Assembly (NCBI GenBank): GCA_018333075.1
Contig: BORH01000002.1
Span: 1 to 64,000, forward strand
DNA: 64,000 bases
From: Heyndrickxia sporothermodurans
GTDB lineage: Bacteria > Bacillota > Bacilli > Bacillales > Bacillaceae_C
Direction of reading: 5' to 3'
The translations under genes and the position numbers were made by a program. Positions 56,779-64,000 of the stretch are shown in pieces. How positions within the stretch are numbered: position 1 is the first letter of the stretch; every line of letters begins with the position of its first letter. Under the pieces are notes generated by a model, which was not told the origin of the DNA, ran no database searches, and was given only the letters and a program-made list of their open reading frames with translations.

Positions 56779-57048
56779 TTAATTTTGCATCATACCTGGC
56801 ATCATATGAAGGGACAATGCTTGAGCTTGAACCTGGGTATTGTGCGGATACCCGTGATAATGGTGTCCATGGTGATGGTGATGCCCATGGTGATGGATCG
56901 GATATTCATGATACCCCATTCCACATGAAGGGTAGCCCATCATTGGATGTCCCCAATATTCATGCCCCATTCCATACCCTGGGTGCATGTATCCCATCAT
57001 ATAGGGGTTATACCCCATTCCATAATATTCTCTGAATTCTGGATTCAT
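56779..57048 (-). CDS. His/Tyr/Gly/Met-rich small protein, spore-coat-like
   Basis: An 89-residue protein starts at ATG 57048 after GTAGGTGAAAAAA. It begins MNPEFREYYGMGYNPYMMGY and continues with GYGMGHEYWGHPMMGYPSCG repeats. A dense histidine cluster follows (HHHGHHHHHGHHYHGY), ending in QVQAQALSLHMMPGMMQN. The composition (His 20-odd, Tyr, Gly, Met) is typical of Bacillus coat proteins such as CotH-neighbours or metal-binding coat peptides. No catalytic motif is present. It probably binds divalent metal. It is transcribed alone. Confidence 0.65.
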   Translation of the reverse strand: MNPEFREYYGMGYNPYMMGYMHPGYGMGHEYWGHPMMGYPSCGMGYHEYPIHHHGHHHHHGHHYHGYPHNTQVQAQALSLHMMPGMMQN

Positions 57049-57614
57049 TTTTTTCACCTACTTTTTGAAGAAGATTTATAATCAATTACATGCTATGCCA
57101 TTTACCTAGGAAAGGAGCTTATTTTTATTAAAATGGGTTTTTACCTAGGTAAAACTCATTAAATTCCATTTCACATAAATTCTGACCAGCATTGATTCTA
57201 TCTAGTTTTGTTTCTAATACAGCCGATTAAAGGTTTTGTTTTCTTTAATGTTGAATGAAGTGTACGGAATCCCTAAATCTATCTTTTCATCAATCCCCCA
57301 TGAAAATAGCCTTAAACTTGTATTTATTTACTAAACAAACTAAACTTCATTTTCAGAATAATATATTTTTTGATTTTTTATATCAATATAATATAATTTA
57401 AGTGACAAAATAAATAGCTTCAAATTATATTACATAAATTTTACATTCAATGCAGTTTTATTCTTATTCCTTTTTTATCCAATTAATTGCTCTTTGTTAA
57501 TTATTTTAGTAAAATAATATTTATATAAAAGAAAACATCCCATATGCTTTGGGTTATTTTTTATGTAACGGGGCTATTCAACTATTAAATAAAAATGTTC
57601 TAGGGAGAGGTACA
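57049..57614. other. Gene-free stretch
   Basis: AT-rich DNA with no supported gene. It contains the promoters of two divergently arranged small genes. Confidence 0.35.
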
Positions 57615-57800
57615 ATGAAAAAATATGATTCACCACACTTACAAAGAATTTATGAACGAGGTATTCGTGACGGAGCGGAATTAGCAAAAGAAAGATTAGA
57701 AGAATATTTTGTTGAACGCCTCAGTACTTTAAGAGAGGTTCCTGGACTAGGAGAAAAAACCATCCAAAAAGTAATTGAGCACGTTAAGCAAAGCAGTTAA
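57615..57800 (+). CDS. Small helix-hairpin-helix protein
   Basis: A 61-residue protein starts at ATG 57615 behind GGGAGAGGTACA. A charged helix (LQRIYERGIRDGAELAKERL) is followed by REVPGLGEKTIQKVIEHVKQ. The segment VPGLGEKT is a textbook helix-hairpin-helix DNA-binding turn. Such a free-standing HhH peptide could bind DNA non-specifically. A strong terminator follows. No named family is recalled. Confidence 0.65.
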   Translation: MKKYDSPHLQRIYERGIRDGAELAKERLEEYFVERLSTLREVPGLGEKTIQKVIEHVKQSS

Positions 57801-57813
57801 AAGAAAAAACAAG

Positions 57814-57850
57814 TCCCAAGTGTAGATTCTTCACTTGGGATATTTTTTGT
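57814..57850 (+). terminator. Rho-independent terminator
   Basis: TCCCAAGTG and CACTTGGGA pair, followed by TATTTTTTG. Confidence 0.8.
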
Positions 57851-58266
57851 AAAAAATTGTTTTATTTAAACAGAAAAATTTATTTGTTTTGTTCACTACA
57901 AAACAAATAAAAATATAAATGATTTATGCATACAATGAATGAAAGTGAAAAGCTAAAATCTTAGTTTACTTAATGTCAGGTGCTAGCAACATGATAAAAA
58001 CTTGAATAAAAAAATATCAAGAAAAAGGTCAGCAATTTTAAAATGGTAAAATACAAGTCAGGGATCGACTCTCCCATTAATTTCATTAATCCATATGTCA
58101 AAATCATTATTATACTCAAAGAGAAAGTTAGGTAAATAACAGATTTTTCTCTCGCCCCTTACAATAGAAGACTTCTTAAATAGTTGCTTTATGCATATCT
58201 ACACCCAGATGTGAAATGATATCAAACTACCATTTCCACAATTGAACAATGGTCAGCAACCATTAG
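57851..58266. other. Gene-free stretch
   Basis: No supported gene. The content looks like decayed coding DNA but has no recognisable frame. Confidence 0.3.
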
Positions 58267-58590
58267 TTATTTCATTGACTTCAATTGGTAAGTCAGAAAT
58301 ACAACTCCAGAACTGAACTTTCTTGTTTCAACAAGTTGCAAATCTTTTTTCTCTATACTATCGTTAAATAAGCGTTTTCCTCTCCCTAAAACAATTGGAA
58401 AATCATAAGCCTATACTTGTCAATAAAATCATACTTTATCAAACTATTTCTTCTTTGACGTTACGATAACAAGGTGCTCAGCTTGAACCGACAGAAAGAT
58501 ATGCCACATTCCCCACTTCTATTCCAAAATAATTCATGGTTTCAATGACATATCTCATCGATCCGACCTTTTCACCTAAAGCAGCGATAA
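58267..58590 (-). pseudogene. DHFR/RibD-type reductase end and flavodoxin-like fragment
   Basis: On the minus strand the tail of a RibD/dihydrofolate-reductase-fold protein is readable: FIDKYRLMI with FPIVLGRGKRLFNDSIEKKD, then LQLVETRKFSSGVVFLTYQL to a TAA at 58267. Just upstream, EKVGSMRYVIETMNYFGIEV and GNVAYLSVG look like the end of an NADPH-dependent FMN reductase/flavodoxin protein. Both are split by stops. They are remnants of two adjacent oxidoreductase genes. Confidence 0.5.
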
Positions 58591-59264
58591 AAAATATTAC
58601 AAAAATATCGATAAATATAGACGGTTTGTAAAGCAGTTGTTTCACCATGGACTTTCCCTATATGTCAAGACCTTTATAACAGTAATCATTCTTTCTAAAC
58701 CTGACAAACATTATATAATTCATAACCTTAAACAGTTACAACATTTTTATGATGTCTACTATTCAAAACGTCTAAATATTACTTCAAAAGCAGTAGATGA
58801 GTAGATGGATTATAGGAATTGTAATATTCTTATTAATACAATCTTAAGTCGATAACAATATGAACACCAACATTGACAATTCCTAGTGCTATTCTTCCGT
58901 TACCAAAGCGTTCCTCCAAGGTCAGTGAGACTACCGTGATGAAGAATTGCTCTCTACTTGCCCGAAACACGCATCTTTACATGACAAAAACATTTTAATC
59001 TTATAAGGAAACGTCTGATTACAAAGGTATTTATTAATTTCCTAAATTTCTGAATTTTATGCTGCTGTGTTGACTTCTTTCGATAAAATTTTTACGATGG
59101 TAAATTGCCAACAAGAGTACGGATATAAGACTTGAGACTGCACAAATATGATTCCATAATTCCAATTTTATAATTACAATCTAATAGGGGAATTTCCTTC
59201 TGGTTATATTTAGAAATTTCATTCAAACATTTGGGAGCACTTTAGAGGTGTTTGTATCAGAATC
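58591..59264. other. Gene-poor stretch
   Basis: The only candidate is a 50-codon minus-strand frame without a start (58833-58982; FFITVVSLTLEERFGNGRIA, LGIVNVGVHIVIDLRLY). It is unrecognised and probably a gene tail. Confidence 0.3.
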
Positions 59265-59678
59265 TTACTTCCTAATTGCTTGTGTCTTATTTACATTTGG
59301 CTTTCTAAACAATGCTAATATCCCAGCTATAACAAAGAACATAGCAGGAAAGAATCCAAACACCGAAATAATACAAATCATCACCGATACTATTATGAGT
59401 AGCCATCCTGTTAATTTCGGACTACTGTTTGCTTTTAACAAAATTATGGCAATAATACCAAGCACAATGCCAATAATTCCAGGGAGAATCCACAAAGTTC
59501 CTGATTGATTCATCTGATCTACCGTAGTAGCTACTGCGCTTTCACTCCATTTTGAATGTAAATATTCGAGATAAGCTTTATTATCCTTGAGGTATAAGAA
59601 AACCAAACCAATTACAATCATGATGAGACTTGTTGCAGTCCCAATGATGTTAAATACAAATTCAACTGTTCGTTTCAT
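59265..59678 (-). CDS. DUF4064-type membrane protein
   Basis: A 137-residue protein with four membrane helices (about 7-29, 62-83, 90-108 and 109-127). It has the order of the DUF4064 family: RTVEFVFNIIGTATSLIMIV at the start, GTLWILPGIIGIVLGIIAII in the middle, SPKLTGWLLIIVSVMICIIS near the end. The start has GGAGGTTTAAAT. It lies 210 bp downstream of a TetR gene on the same strand. Function is unknown. Confidence 0.75.
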   Translation of the reverse strand: MKRTVEFVFNIIGTATSLIMIVIGLVFLYLKDNKAYLEYLHSKWSESAVATTVDQMNQSGTLWILPGIIGIVLGIIAIILLKANSSPKLTGWLLIIVSVMICIISVFGFFPAMFFVIAGILALFRKPNVNKTQAIRK

Positions 59679-59835
59679 ATTTAAACCTCCATTTTGAAAT
59701 TAGAAAACCTTTCCAAATAATTCTTTTCGAAAATGTGAACGTATGAAAATTCGTATGCGACCAATCAACCTCTTGTTCAATCCTTCGCAAAATTTCCTTT
59801 GTTTATCCACCCGATAACGAAGTAGCAAGAATTAC

Positions 59836-59880
59836 TCCACACACATGAATGAATATTTTCTCCGTTCATTCACGTGTGGA
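59836..59880 (-). other. Long hairpin after the TetR gene
   Basis: TCCACACACATGAATGAA and TTCATTCACGTGTGGA pair with two extra bases. The inner TGAATGAA/TTCATTCA arms are the same half-sites as the operator at 60471-60499. It could be both a terminator and a second TetR-binding site. Confidence 0.5.
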
Positions 59881-59887
59881 TAAACTA

Positions 59888-60457
59888 TCATTCTGTCAAT
59901 CCTTTCATTATAAATTCCGCCAGATATTGCATAAGCTGTGGAAAATGGTGAATCCCAATGTCTTCCTTATGAGTATCTATATAAGCTAAAGAGTCCAATA
60001 TGGCGAGTAAAAGCTCATCCTCTATATCTCCCCTTATCTTCCCTTCTGCTTTCCACTTTTTTAATAATTCAGCATAGAAGCTACGAATGGAAGCATCATT
60101 GTTTTTCATTTCTTCAAGATAATGTAGCTCCAGTTCACGAAAAAAATCCCGATTATACCATTCTTTCAGGATAAGATTGGTGTTCAATGCATTAAAGTTT
60201 TGTCCTGTTATATTTGTCACAATCGTTACGGGATCTTGGTTCAGGTCAAGAGATTCCATAATTTGTTTTTTGATGTTTTCGTTTTCCTTTACGTATATTT
60301 CCAAGAACAACCTCTCTTTCGAGTCGTAGTAGTTATAGAAAGTACCTACCCCTACCCCCGCCATTTTTGTGATATCCGAAATGTTTGTATCTTTAAATCC
60401 CTTGGAGTAGAATAACTCCCTACCGCAATTAAAGATCTCTGCTTTTTTATCTTTCAA
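59888..60457 (-). CDS. TetR/AcrR-family regulator
   Basis: A 189-residue protein starts at TTG 60457, behind GAGGGGCTGATTAA. The N-terminal HTH is IFNCGRELFYSKGFKDTNIS, DITKMAGVGVGTFYNYYDSK. The C-terminal ligand domain is helical and ends MQYLAEFIMKGLTE. A perfect 10-bp palindrome lies 14 bp upstream, so autorepression is likely. The downstream DUF4064 gene may be a target. Confidence 0.85.
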   Translation of the reverse strand: MKDKKAEIFNCGRELFYSKGFKDTNISDITKMAGVGVGTFYNYYDSKERLFLEIYVKENENIKKQIMESLDLNQDPVTIVTNITGQNFNALNTNLILKEWYNRDFFRELELHYLEEMKNNDASIRSFYAELLKKWKAEGKIRGDIEDELLLAILDSLAYIDTHKEDIGIHHFPQLMQYLAEFIMKGLTE

Positions 60458-60470
60458 TTAATCAGCCCCT

Positions 60471-60499
60471 CTGAATGAATTATTTTTATATTCATTCAG
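60471..60499 (-). promoter_or_regulatory. TetR operator palindrome
   Basis: CTGAATGAAT (60471-60480) and ATTCATTCAG (60490-60499) are perfect inverted repeats with a 9-bp spacer. They lie immediately upstream of the TetR start codon, the usual position for an autoregulatory site. Confidence 0.7.
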
Positions 60500-61130
60500 A
60501 TTAAAGCATAATTTGATTTTCTCGTCAAGACTTTTGTATTTCATAAAATCAAAATCCTCGTTAGCCCAAAAGACTTTTGTTTTCCGATAATTTTTTCATT
60601 GAGCTTTTAATAAACTTAGTATTTGACATTAAAAACTTAAGTAGCTATTATGGATATATTAAGTCTTCGATAAGAAGGATAATAGGAATTAAAAAAACAA
60701 CGAACTATACACTACACACCATATTACTTTTTGCTGTTAATCCATTAGTTAAGCATATGTGTGGCACTATTATCTGAACAACATATTCATCCTAAAATAC
60801 TATCAGTATAATAAATTCGGGTGTGATTGAATCTGTCTCTGGTGCAAATGATAGCTATAAATTAAAATCTGGTTGAGAAGTACATATATTCATTAGTATA
60901 TGCTATAAAAGTTGTTGAGGATTAACGATTGTCTCAATCACTGATCCTGTTATTTAATTCTGAAGGCGCATGACTCAGCCGAAGTAAAACTTTTAGATGA
61001 ATTGAATCCAACATGTATAGTTTGCAGACTAGTAAAATGAATAAAACATCTATAAAAAGTTATGATGTCTTCTACCTGATTTAGAGATATTAAAACTCTA
61101 TTATATATTTCAAAAAATAGGAGGAAAATA
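60500..61130. other. Gene-poor stretch upstream of the flavoprotein gene
   Basis: The only coding trace is a short plus-strand frame at about 60955-61040 (ILKAHDSAEVKLLDELNPTC then IVCRLVK, stop), which looks like the tail of an unidentified protein. Confidence 0.3.
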
Positions 61131-62051
61131 ATGAAGATTAAATATGATTGTATTGTAATTGGTGCAGGACCTGCCGGATTAAGTGCAACCTTAACTTTAG
61201 GGAGAGCGCGTAGAAAGATTGCCATATTTGATAATGGAACAAATCGAAATCGTGTAACTCGTGAATCGCATGGTTTTTTAACTAGGGATGGAATTAAACC
61301 ACAAGAATTTAAAAATATTGCATTTAAAGAATTAGAATCTTATCCTTCTGTTTCAATTTTGAATGAAACAGTTATTGATATAAAAAAAGATGATCAAAAG
61401 GATTTATTTTTAGTCAATACGTCGAACAATAAATCGTATGTTACAGAAAAAATAATGTTAGCAACAGGTATACATGAGGAATTTTCCTTCACCCAAATGA
61501 AACAATATTACGGTAAAAGTTTATTCAGCTGTCCATATTGTGATGGTTGGGAACTGAGAGACAAGCCATTAGCTATATTCGCTGAAAATAATGAACACAT
61601 TATTCATTTGACTAAATTGGTTTTTAATTGGACAAAGGATTTAATCGTTTTTACTAATGGTCATCAAATATCCAATAAAGTGCGGTGTGACTTTGAAAGT
61701 AAAAATATAAAGGTTTATACAGAAGTTATTACAAACTTACATGGAAATAATAGTAACTTAGAAAGTATTGAATTAGAGTCAGGTGAAAAGATTCTTAGAA
61801 GCGGTGGCTTCGTAGTTCCGAGTTTTTATCGCCCAAATAAATTTGCTGAACAATTAAATTGTCAATTTGATGAAAAAGGAGCAATTATTACAGATGGTGC
61901 AGGACGAACAACAGCTAATGGTATATATATTGCAGGTGAAACAGAAAAGTCAAGACCCTCTTCTTTGATGACTGCAGCCGCCGACGGCAATAAGGCTGCT
62001 ACCAGTATAAACATGGATATAACAATAGAAAGATTTCAAAATATATGCTGA
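61131..62051 (+). CDS. Thioredoxin-reductase-like FAD/NAD(P)H oxidoreductase
   Basis: A 306-residue flavoprotein. FAD motif VIGAGPAGLSATLTLGRARR (residues 9-28), redox-active CPYC (C134/C137) in FSCPYCDGWELRDK, and a C-terminal FAD strand GIYIAGETEKSRPSSLMTAA. Thioredoxin reductase uses CATC; the CPYCDGWE variant marks a sub-branch of TrxB-like enzymes whose partner is unknown. The NADP-binding GxGxxA motif is replaced by AIFAENNEH, so pyridine nucleotide use is doubtful. It starts after AGGAGGAAAATA and ends in a terminator. Confidence 0.8.
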   Translation: MKIKYDCIVIGAGPAGLSATLTLGRARRKIAIFDNGTNRNRVTRESHGFLTRDGIKPQEFKNIAFKELESYPSVSILNETVIDIKKDDQKDLFLVNTSNNKSYVTEKIMLATGIHEEFSFTQMKQYYGKSLFSCPYCDGWELRDKPLAIFAENNEHIIHLTKLVFNWTKDLIVFTNGHQISNKVRCDFESKNIKVYTEVITNLHGNNSNLESIELESGEKILRSGGFVVPSFYRPNKFAEQLNCQFDEKGAIITDGAGRTTANGIYIAGETEKSRPSSLMTAAADGNKAATSINMDITIERFQNIC

Positions 62052-62080
62052 TGAGTTAATGCAAACTCATCAGCTTTTTT
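62047..62080 (+). terminator. Rho-independent terminator
   Basis: GCTGATGAGTT and AACTCATCAGC form a perfect 11-bp stem followed by TTTTTT. The left arm overlaps the stop codon region. Confidence 0.9.
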
Positions 62081-62234
62081 ATTATGGAGCACATGTAATA
62101 TGATAGAAGATAATGGTCCAACTTTTTTACAGTTGGTATAACTTTAATCAAAACGATACAACTTTATTTATTATCAAGACCTAAATAATAAAGAGTTGAA
62201 TGCTGTCATAGCCTACTCCTTATTTCATACAAAA

Positions 62235-62690
62235 TCATAGCTCCATTGTCATATAAACACAATTCGGATCTTCATTATATTCAGCAAATGGTTTGCAATA
62301 TTGGAAGCCAAAGCATTTATATAATCTTCTAGCGGGTTCGAAAGCATCCCTTGAACCTGTTTCCAAGCTTAATCTTCGGTAACCACGACTTTTCGCTGCC
62401 ACAATAATGTGCTGAAGTAGTTGTTTCGCAACACCCTTTCGAAGGTGCATTGAAGATGTACGCATTGATTTAACTTCACCATGTTCGAGGTCGAGTTCTT
62501 TCAATGCTCCACAACCAAGTAAATCTTTACCTTCCCATGCACTCCAAAATGTAATCTGAGGTTGTCTCAATTGTTCAAGAGTTAAGGCATGTACACTTTC
62601 TGCCGGAGAGTTTAAATGCATGTCTTTAAGATGCTCTATCAACAAATTTTTAATATCATATCCTGTTAAATCATCTAGTCTAATATCCAA
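62235..62690 (-). CDS. GNAT-family N-acetyltransferase
   Basis: 151 residues from TTG 62690, which has AAAGGGAGCG upstream; a longer frame reaches 62750 without a site. Motifs: VHALTLEQLRQPQITFWSAW, GCGALKELDLEHGEVKSMRT (strand b4), LRKGVAKQLLQHIIVAAKSR (acetyl-CoA loop, RKGVAK) and GFQYCKPFAEYNEDPNCVYM. It is like E. coli YjgM-type acetyltransferases. The substrate is unknown. Confidence 0.8.
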   Translation of the reverse strand: MDIRLDDLTGYDIKNLLIEHLKDMHLNSPAESVHALTLEQLRQPQITFWSAWEGKDLLGCGALKELDLEHGEVKSMRTSSMHLRKGVAKQLLQHIIVAAKSRGYRRLSLETGSRDAFEPARRLYKCFGFQYCKPFAEYNEDPNCVYMTMEL

Positions 62691-62887
62691 AAAAATCGCT
62701 CCCTTTTCTAAGATTATAGTTGTATAAGAGCATAACAAAGTATAAACCACTTTATTATCTCAGCATAAAAATCAATTTTGAACATGAGTTTATTATTTTC
62801 TAATGAAACGAAAGTTCGTTAGTTCAACGAGATAAGGAGATACTATGATCCTTACTCATTCTATATCCTATTCAATCTAAAAAGTTT

Positions 62888-63319
62888 CTAACTAAAATTT
62901 AAATCTTTTTTTAAATAGTAATGATTAAATTCTCTTCCAACGTTATTTAAAGTACCAAACACTTGATAACCTTGTTTTTTATAAAAATCCAATGCTTGGA
63001 AGCTTAGTGTATCTACCTTTATAAAGTCACACTTTTGTTCTAAAGCTATCTTTTCTATCTCTACTAATAGTTTAGATCCATATCCCTCTTTACGTATATC
63101 CTCATCAATCATAAGGGTATGGATTTCTAACCAGTTCCAACAAATTTCGCCAAAAATACCACCACGTATATTGTTCTTTTCATCTTTTAGGAATAAATTA
63201 ATTTCTTGGTATCGTTCCCTTAAGTCCATTGCAAAATGTGCCAAGTTATATTTGTAAAGTTGATTATTAATATGATATTTATGATTATTATCTAGTTCTC
63301 TTGTGATATGTAAGTTCAA
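62888..63319 (-). CDS. GNAT-family N-acetyltransferase
   Basis: A 143-residue protein starts at TTG 63319 behind AAAAAGGAGTAACAACA. The acetyl-CoA loop is IRKEGYGSKLLVEIEKIALE, followed by CDFIKVDTLSFQALDFYKKQ and GYQVFGTLNN. The strand GGIFGEICWNWLEIHTLMID is typical. It runs in the same direction as the other GNAT gene but is not adjacent. Substrate unknown. Confidence 0.8.
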   Translation of the reverse strand: MNLHITRELDNNHKYHINNQLYKYNLAHFAMDLRERYQEINLFLKDEKNNIRGGIFGEICWNWLEIHTLMIDEDIRKEGYGSKLLVEIEKIALEQKCDFIKVDTLSFQALDFYKKQGYQVFGTLNNVGREFNHYYLKKDLNFS

Positions 63320-63419
63320 TGTTGTTACTCCTTTTTTACTTTTTCTTTATGTATTCTTCAACAGGCTTTCAAATTCCTTTTTGTATTTAGCGTCCCTTAT
63401 GCTTCTCTTCTCTTTAATA

Positions 63420-63456
63420 GGGGTACTGTAGGAAAATGCGAATTTACAACGCTAAG
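63420..63456 (+). mobile_element. Tn3-family terminal inverted repeat
   Basis: A 37-bp stretch beginning GGGGTA, with an internal GGAAAATGCG and ending ACAACGCTAAG, closely follows the 38-bp ends of Tn3-family elements of the Tn1546 type. It lies just outside the tnpA remnant, in the place of a transposon end. CCCC at 63891-63894, preceded by TTTCCGTA, may be the degraded other end. The flanking 5-mers TAATA (63415-63419) and TACTA (63895-63899) differ by one base. Confidence 0.6.
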
Positions 63457-63491
63457 CACATTTTCAAGACGATGACCCGTTTTTAACAACG

Positions 63492-63611
63492 TTACGAAAG
63501 TTCTAGTGGTCTTAAAGAATCTAATGAGACCATTTTCTCCGCATTAAAATGATATTTACCTAGTAAATTAATATGTTCCCAGCCTAAAGGTGACCGAATT
63601 TCTTTCAAATG
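63492..63611 (-). pseudogene. Tn3-family transposase (TnpA), C-terminal remnant
   Basis: The minus-strand frame gives SPLGWEHINLLGKYHFNAEK then MVSLDSLRPLELS to a stop. This is the last 35-odd residues of Tn3-type transposases (LSPLGWEHINLLG.Y). The stop lies 36 bp inside the terminal repeat, as in intact elements. The other 950 residues are missing. Confidence 0.7.
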
Positions 63612-63828
63612 ATAGATACGAGAAATGATGAAAGAAAAACAACGTGCGGGAATAAAGTTAGCGAAACAAAAAGGAGTGTAAAGAAGAAGATTGAAGAAAT
63701 ACACGGATAAAGGTATAAATCATGCGATTGAATTACGGAAACATACCACTAAAACAGTGAAAGAAATATGCCAAATTACAGGAGTAAGTCAGGCTGCACT
63801 ATATCGTATATTAAAAGAACTTGAATAA
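63612..63828 (+). pseudogene. Serine resolvase (TnpR), C-terminal remnant
   Basis: Translation gives REMMKEKQRAGIKLAKQKGV, a stop, then LKKYTDKGINHAIELRKHTT, KTVKEICQITGVSQAALYRI and LKELE. This is the end of a resolvase/invertase serine recombinase with its C-terminal helix-turn-helix (TVKEICQITGVSQAALYR). The catalytic domain is lost and a stop splits the remainder. It is the partner of the tnpA remnant. Confidence 0.75.
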
Positions 63829-63985
63829 AGTTCTTTTTTAATTTGTAATTAAATTCCAGAGTGGTACGTCACACCTATAATGTTTCCGTACCCCTACTAC
63901 AACAATACTTAACAAAGCAGAAGAATCAGGGTTCTATATTCCCTCCTTATTGTTTTTGAATATTTTTTTAAAAAATAATGCAATA

Positions 63986-64000
63986 GGGGTATGCGTAGCA
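63986..64000 (+). mobile_element. Possible start of another Tn3-type end at the window edge
   Basis: GGGGTATGCGTAGCA starts like a Tn3-family terminal repeat (GGGGTA) and, like the repeat at 63420, is preceded by AATA. It runs off the window, so this cannot be confirmed here. Confidence 0.3.

Noticed and set aside
56733-57035. 100-codon plus-strand frame rich in Asp/Gly/His
   Set aside because: It is the antisense of the His-rich gene on the minus strand, which has the better start signal and composition.

Overview
The window comes from a low-GC, endospore-forming member of the Bacillaceae. Several things show this. An ordered parC-parE-yneT ... plsY ... yneR-yneQ-yneP-tlp-sspN-yneN-citB block matches the Bacillus subtilis backbone. 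There are small acid-soluble spore protein genes (sspN, tlp), GerP-type, ExsC-type and YjcZ-type spore genes, GGAGG-type ribosome binding sites with frequent TTG/GTG starts, and T-tailed hairpin terminators. I cannot name the species from sequence alone.

Layout. 1-9.7 kb is an accessory, decaying region: a broken IS3 transposase and MFS fragment, an intact MacB-like ABC transporter behind a promoter that carries a 12-bp dyad, a broken metallo-beta-lactamase-fold gene, an intact BlaI/BlaR1-type pair with two operator dyads, and the ruins of an mhqR-mhqN-mhqO quinone-resistance locus. That locus keeps two near-perfect MhqR operators, and its dioxygenase is fused by deletion to the end of a short-chain dehydrogenase. 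10-28.2 kb is conserved chromosome, mostly on the minus strand: topoisomerase IV, a CoA-binding protein, an NCS2 permease, a GH18/SH3 cell-wall protein, PlsY, a CapA protein, the yneRQP genes, tlp, sspN, an FbpB-like peptide, a TlpA-like thioredoxin and aconitase.

28.5-45 kb is a gene-poor, AT-rich island full of pseudogenes: GNAT genes, a phage holin/endolysin lysis cassette, zinc-ribbon remnants, TetR/MMPL, DNA alkylation repair and CBO0543. Between these sit intact small spore-type genes: an Arg/Ser-repeat coat-like protein, an FGFGRR repeat peptide, ExsC-like and GerP-like proteins. The island also holds diverged repeats, including a long GGTTGG hairpin seen three times, and a small protein with a caspase-like His/Cys pair.

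45-64 kb is a mixed region. It holds TetR+SDR, a glycolipid-binding-domain protein, GNATs, a MerR-ABC export operon, a damage-inducible UvrX/YolD cassette with two DinR (LexA) boxes, a YjcZ peptide with a small DGR-motif protein, a YedK-type SRAP protein, DinB-fold proteins, a His-rich peptide, a DUF4064/TetR pair with a palindromic operator, a thioredoxin-reductase-like flavoprotein and GNATs. The window ends in a Tn3-family transposon remnant (terminal inverted repeat, tnpA end, tnpR end).

No rRNA, tRNA or CRISPR array was seen. All family assignments are by eye from motifs and remembered family signatures; no database search was run.
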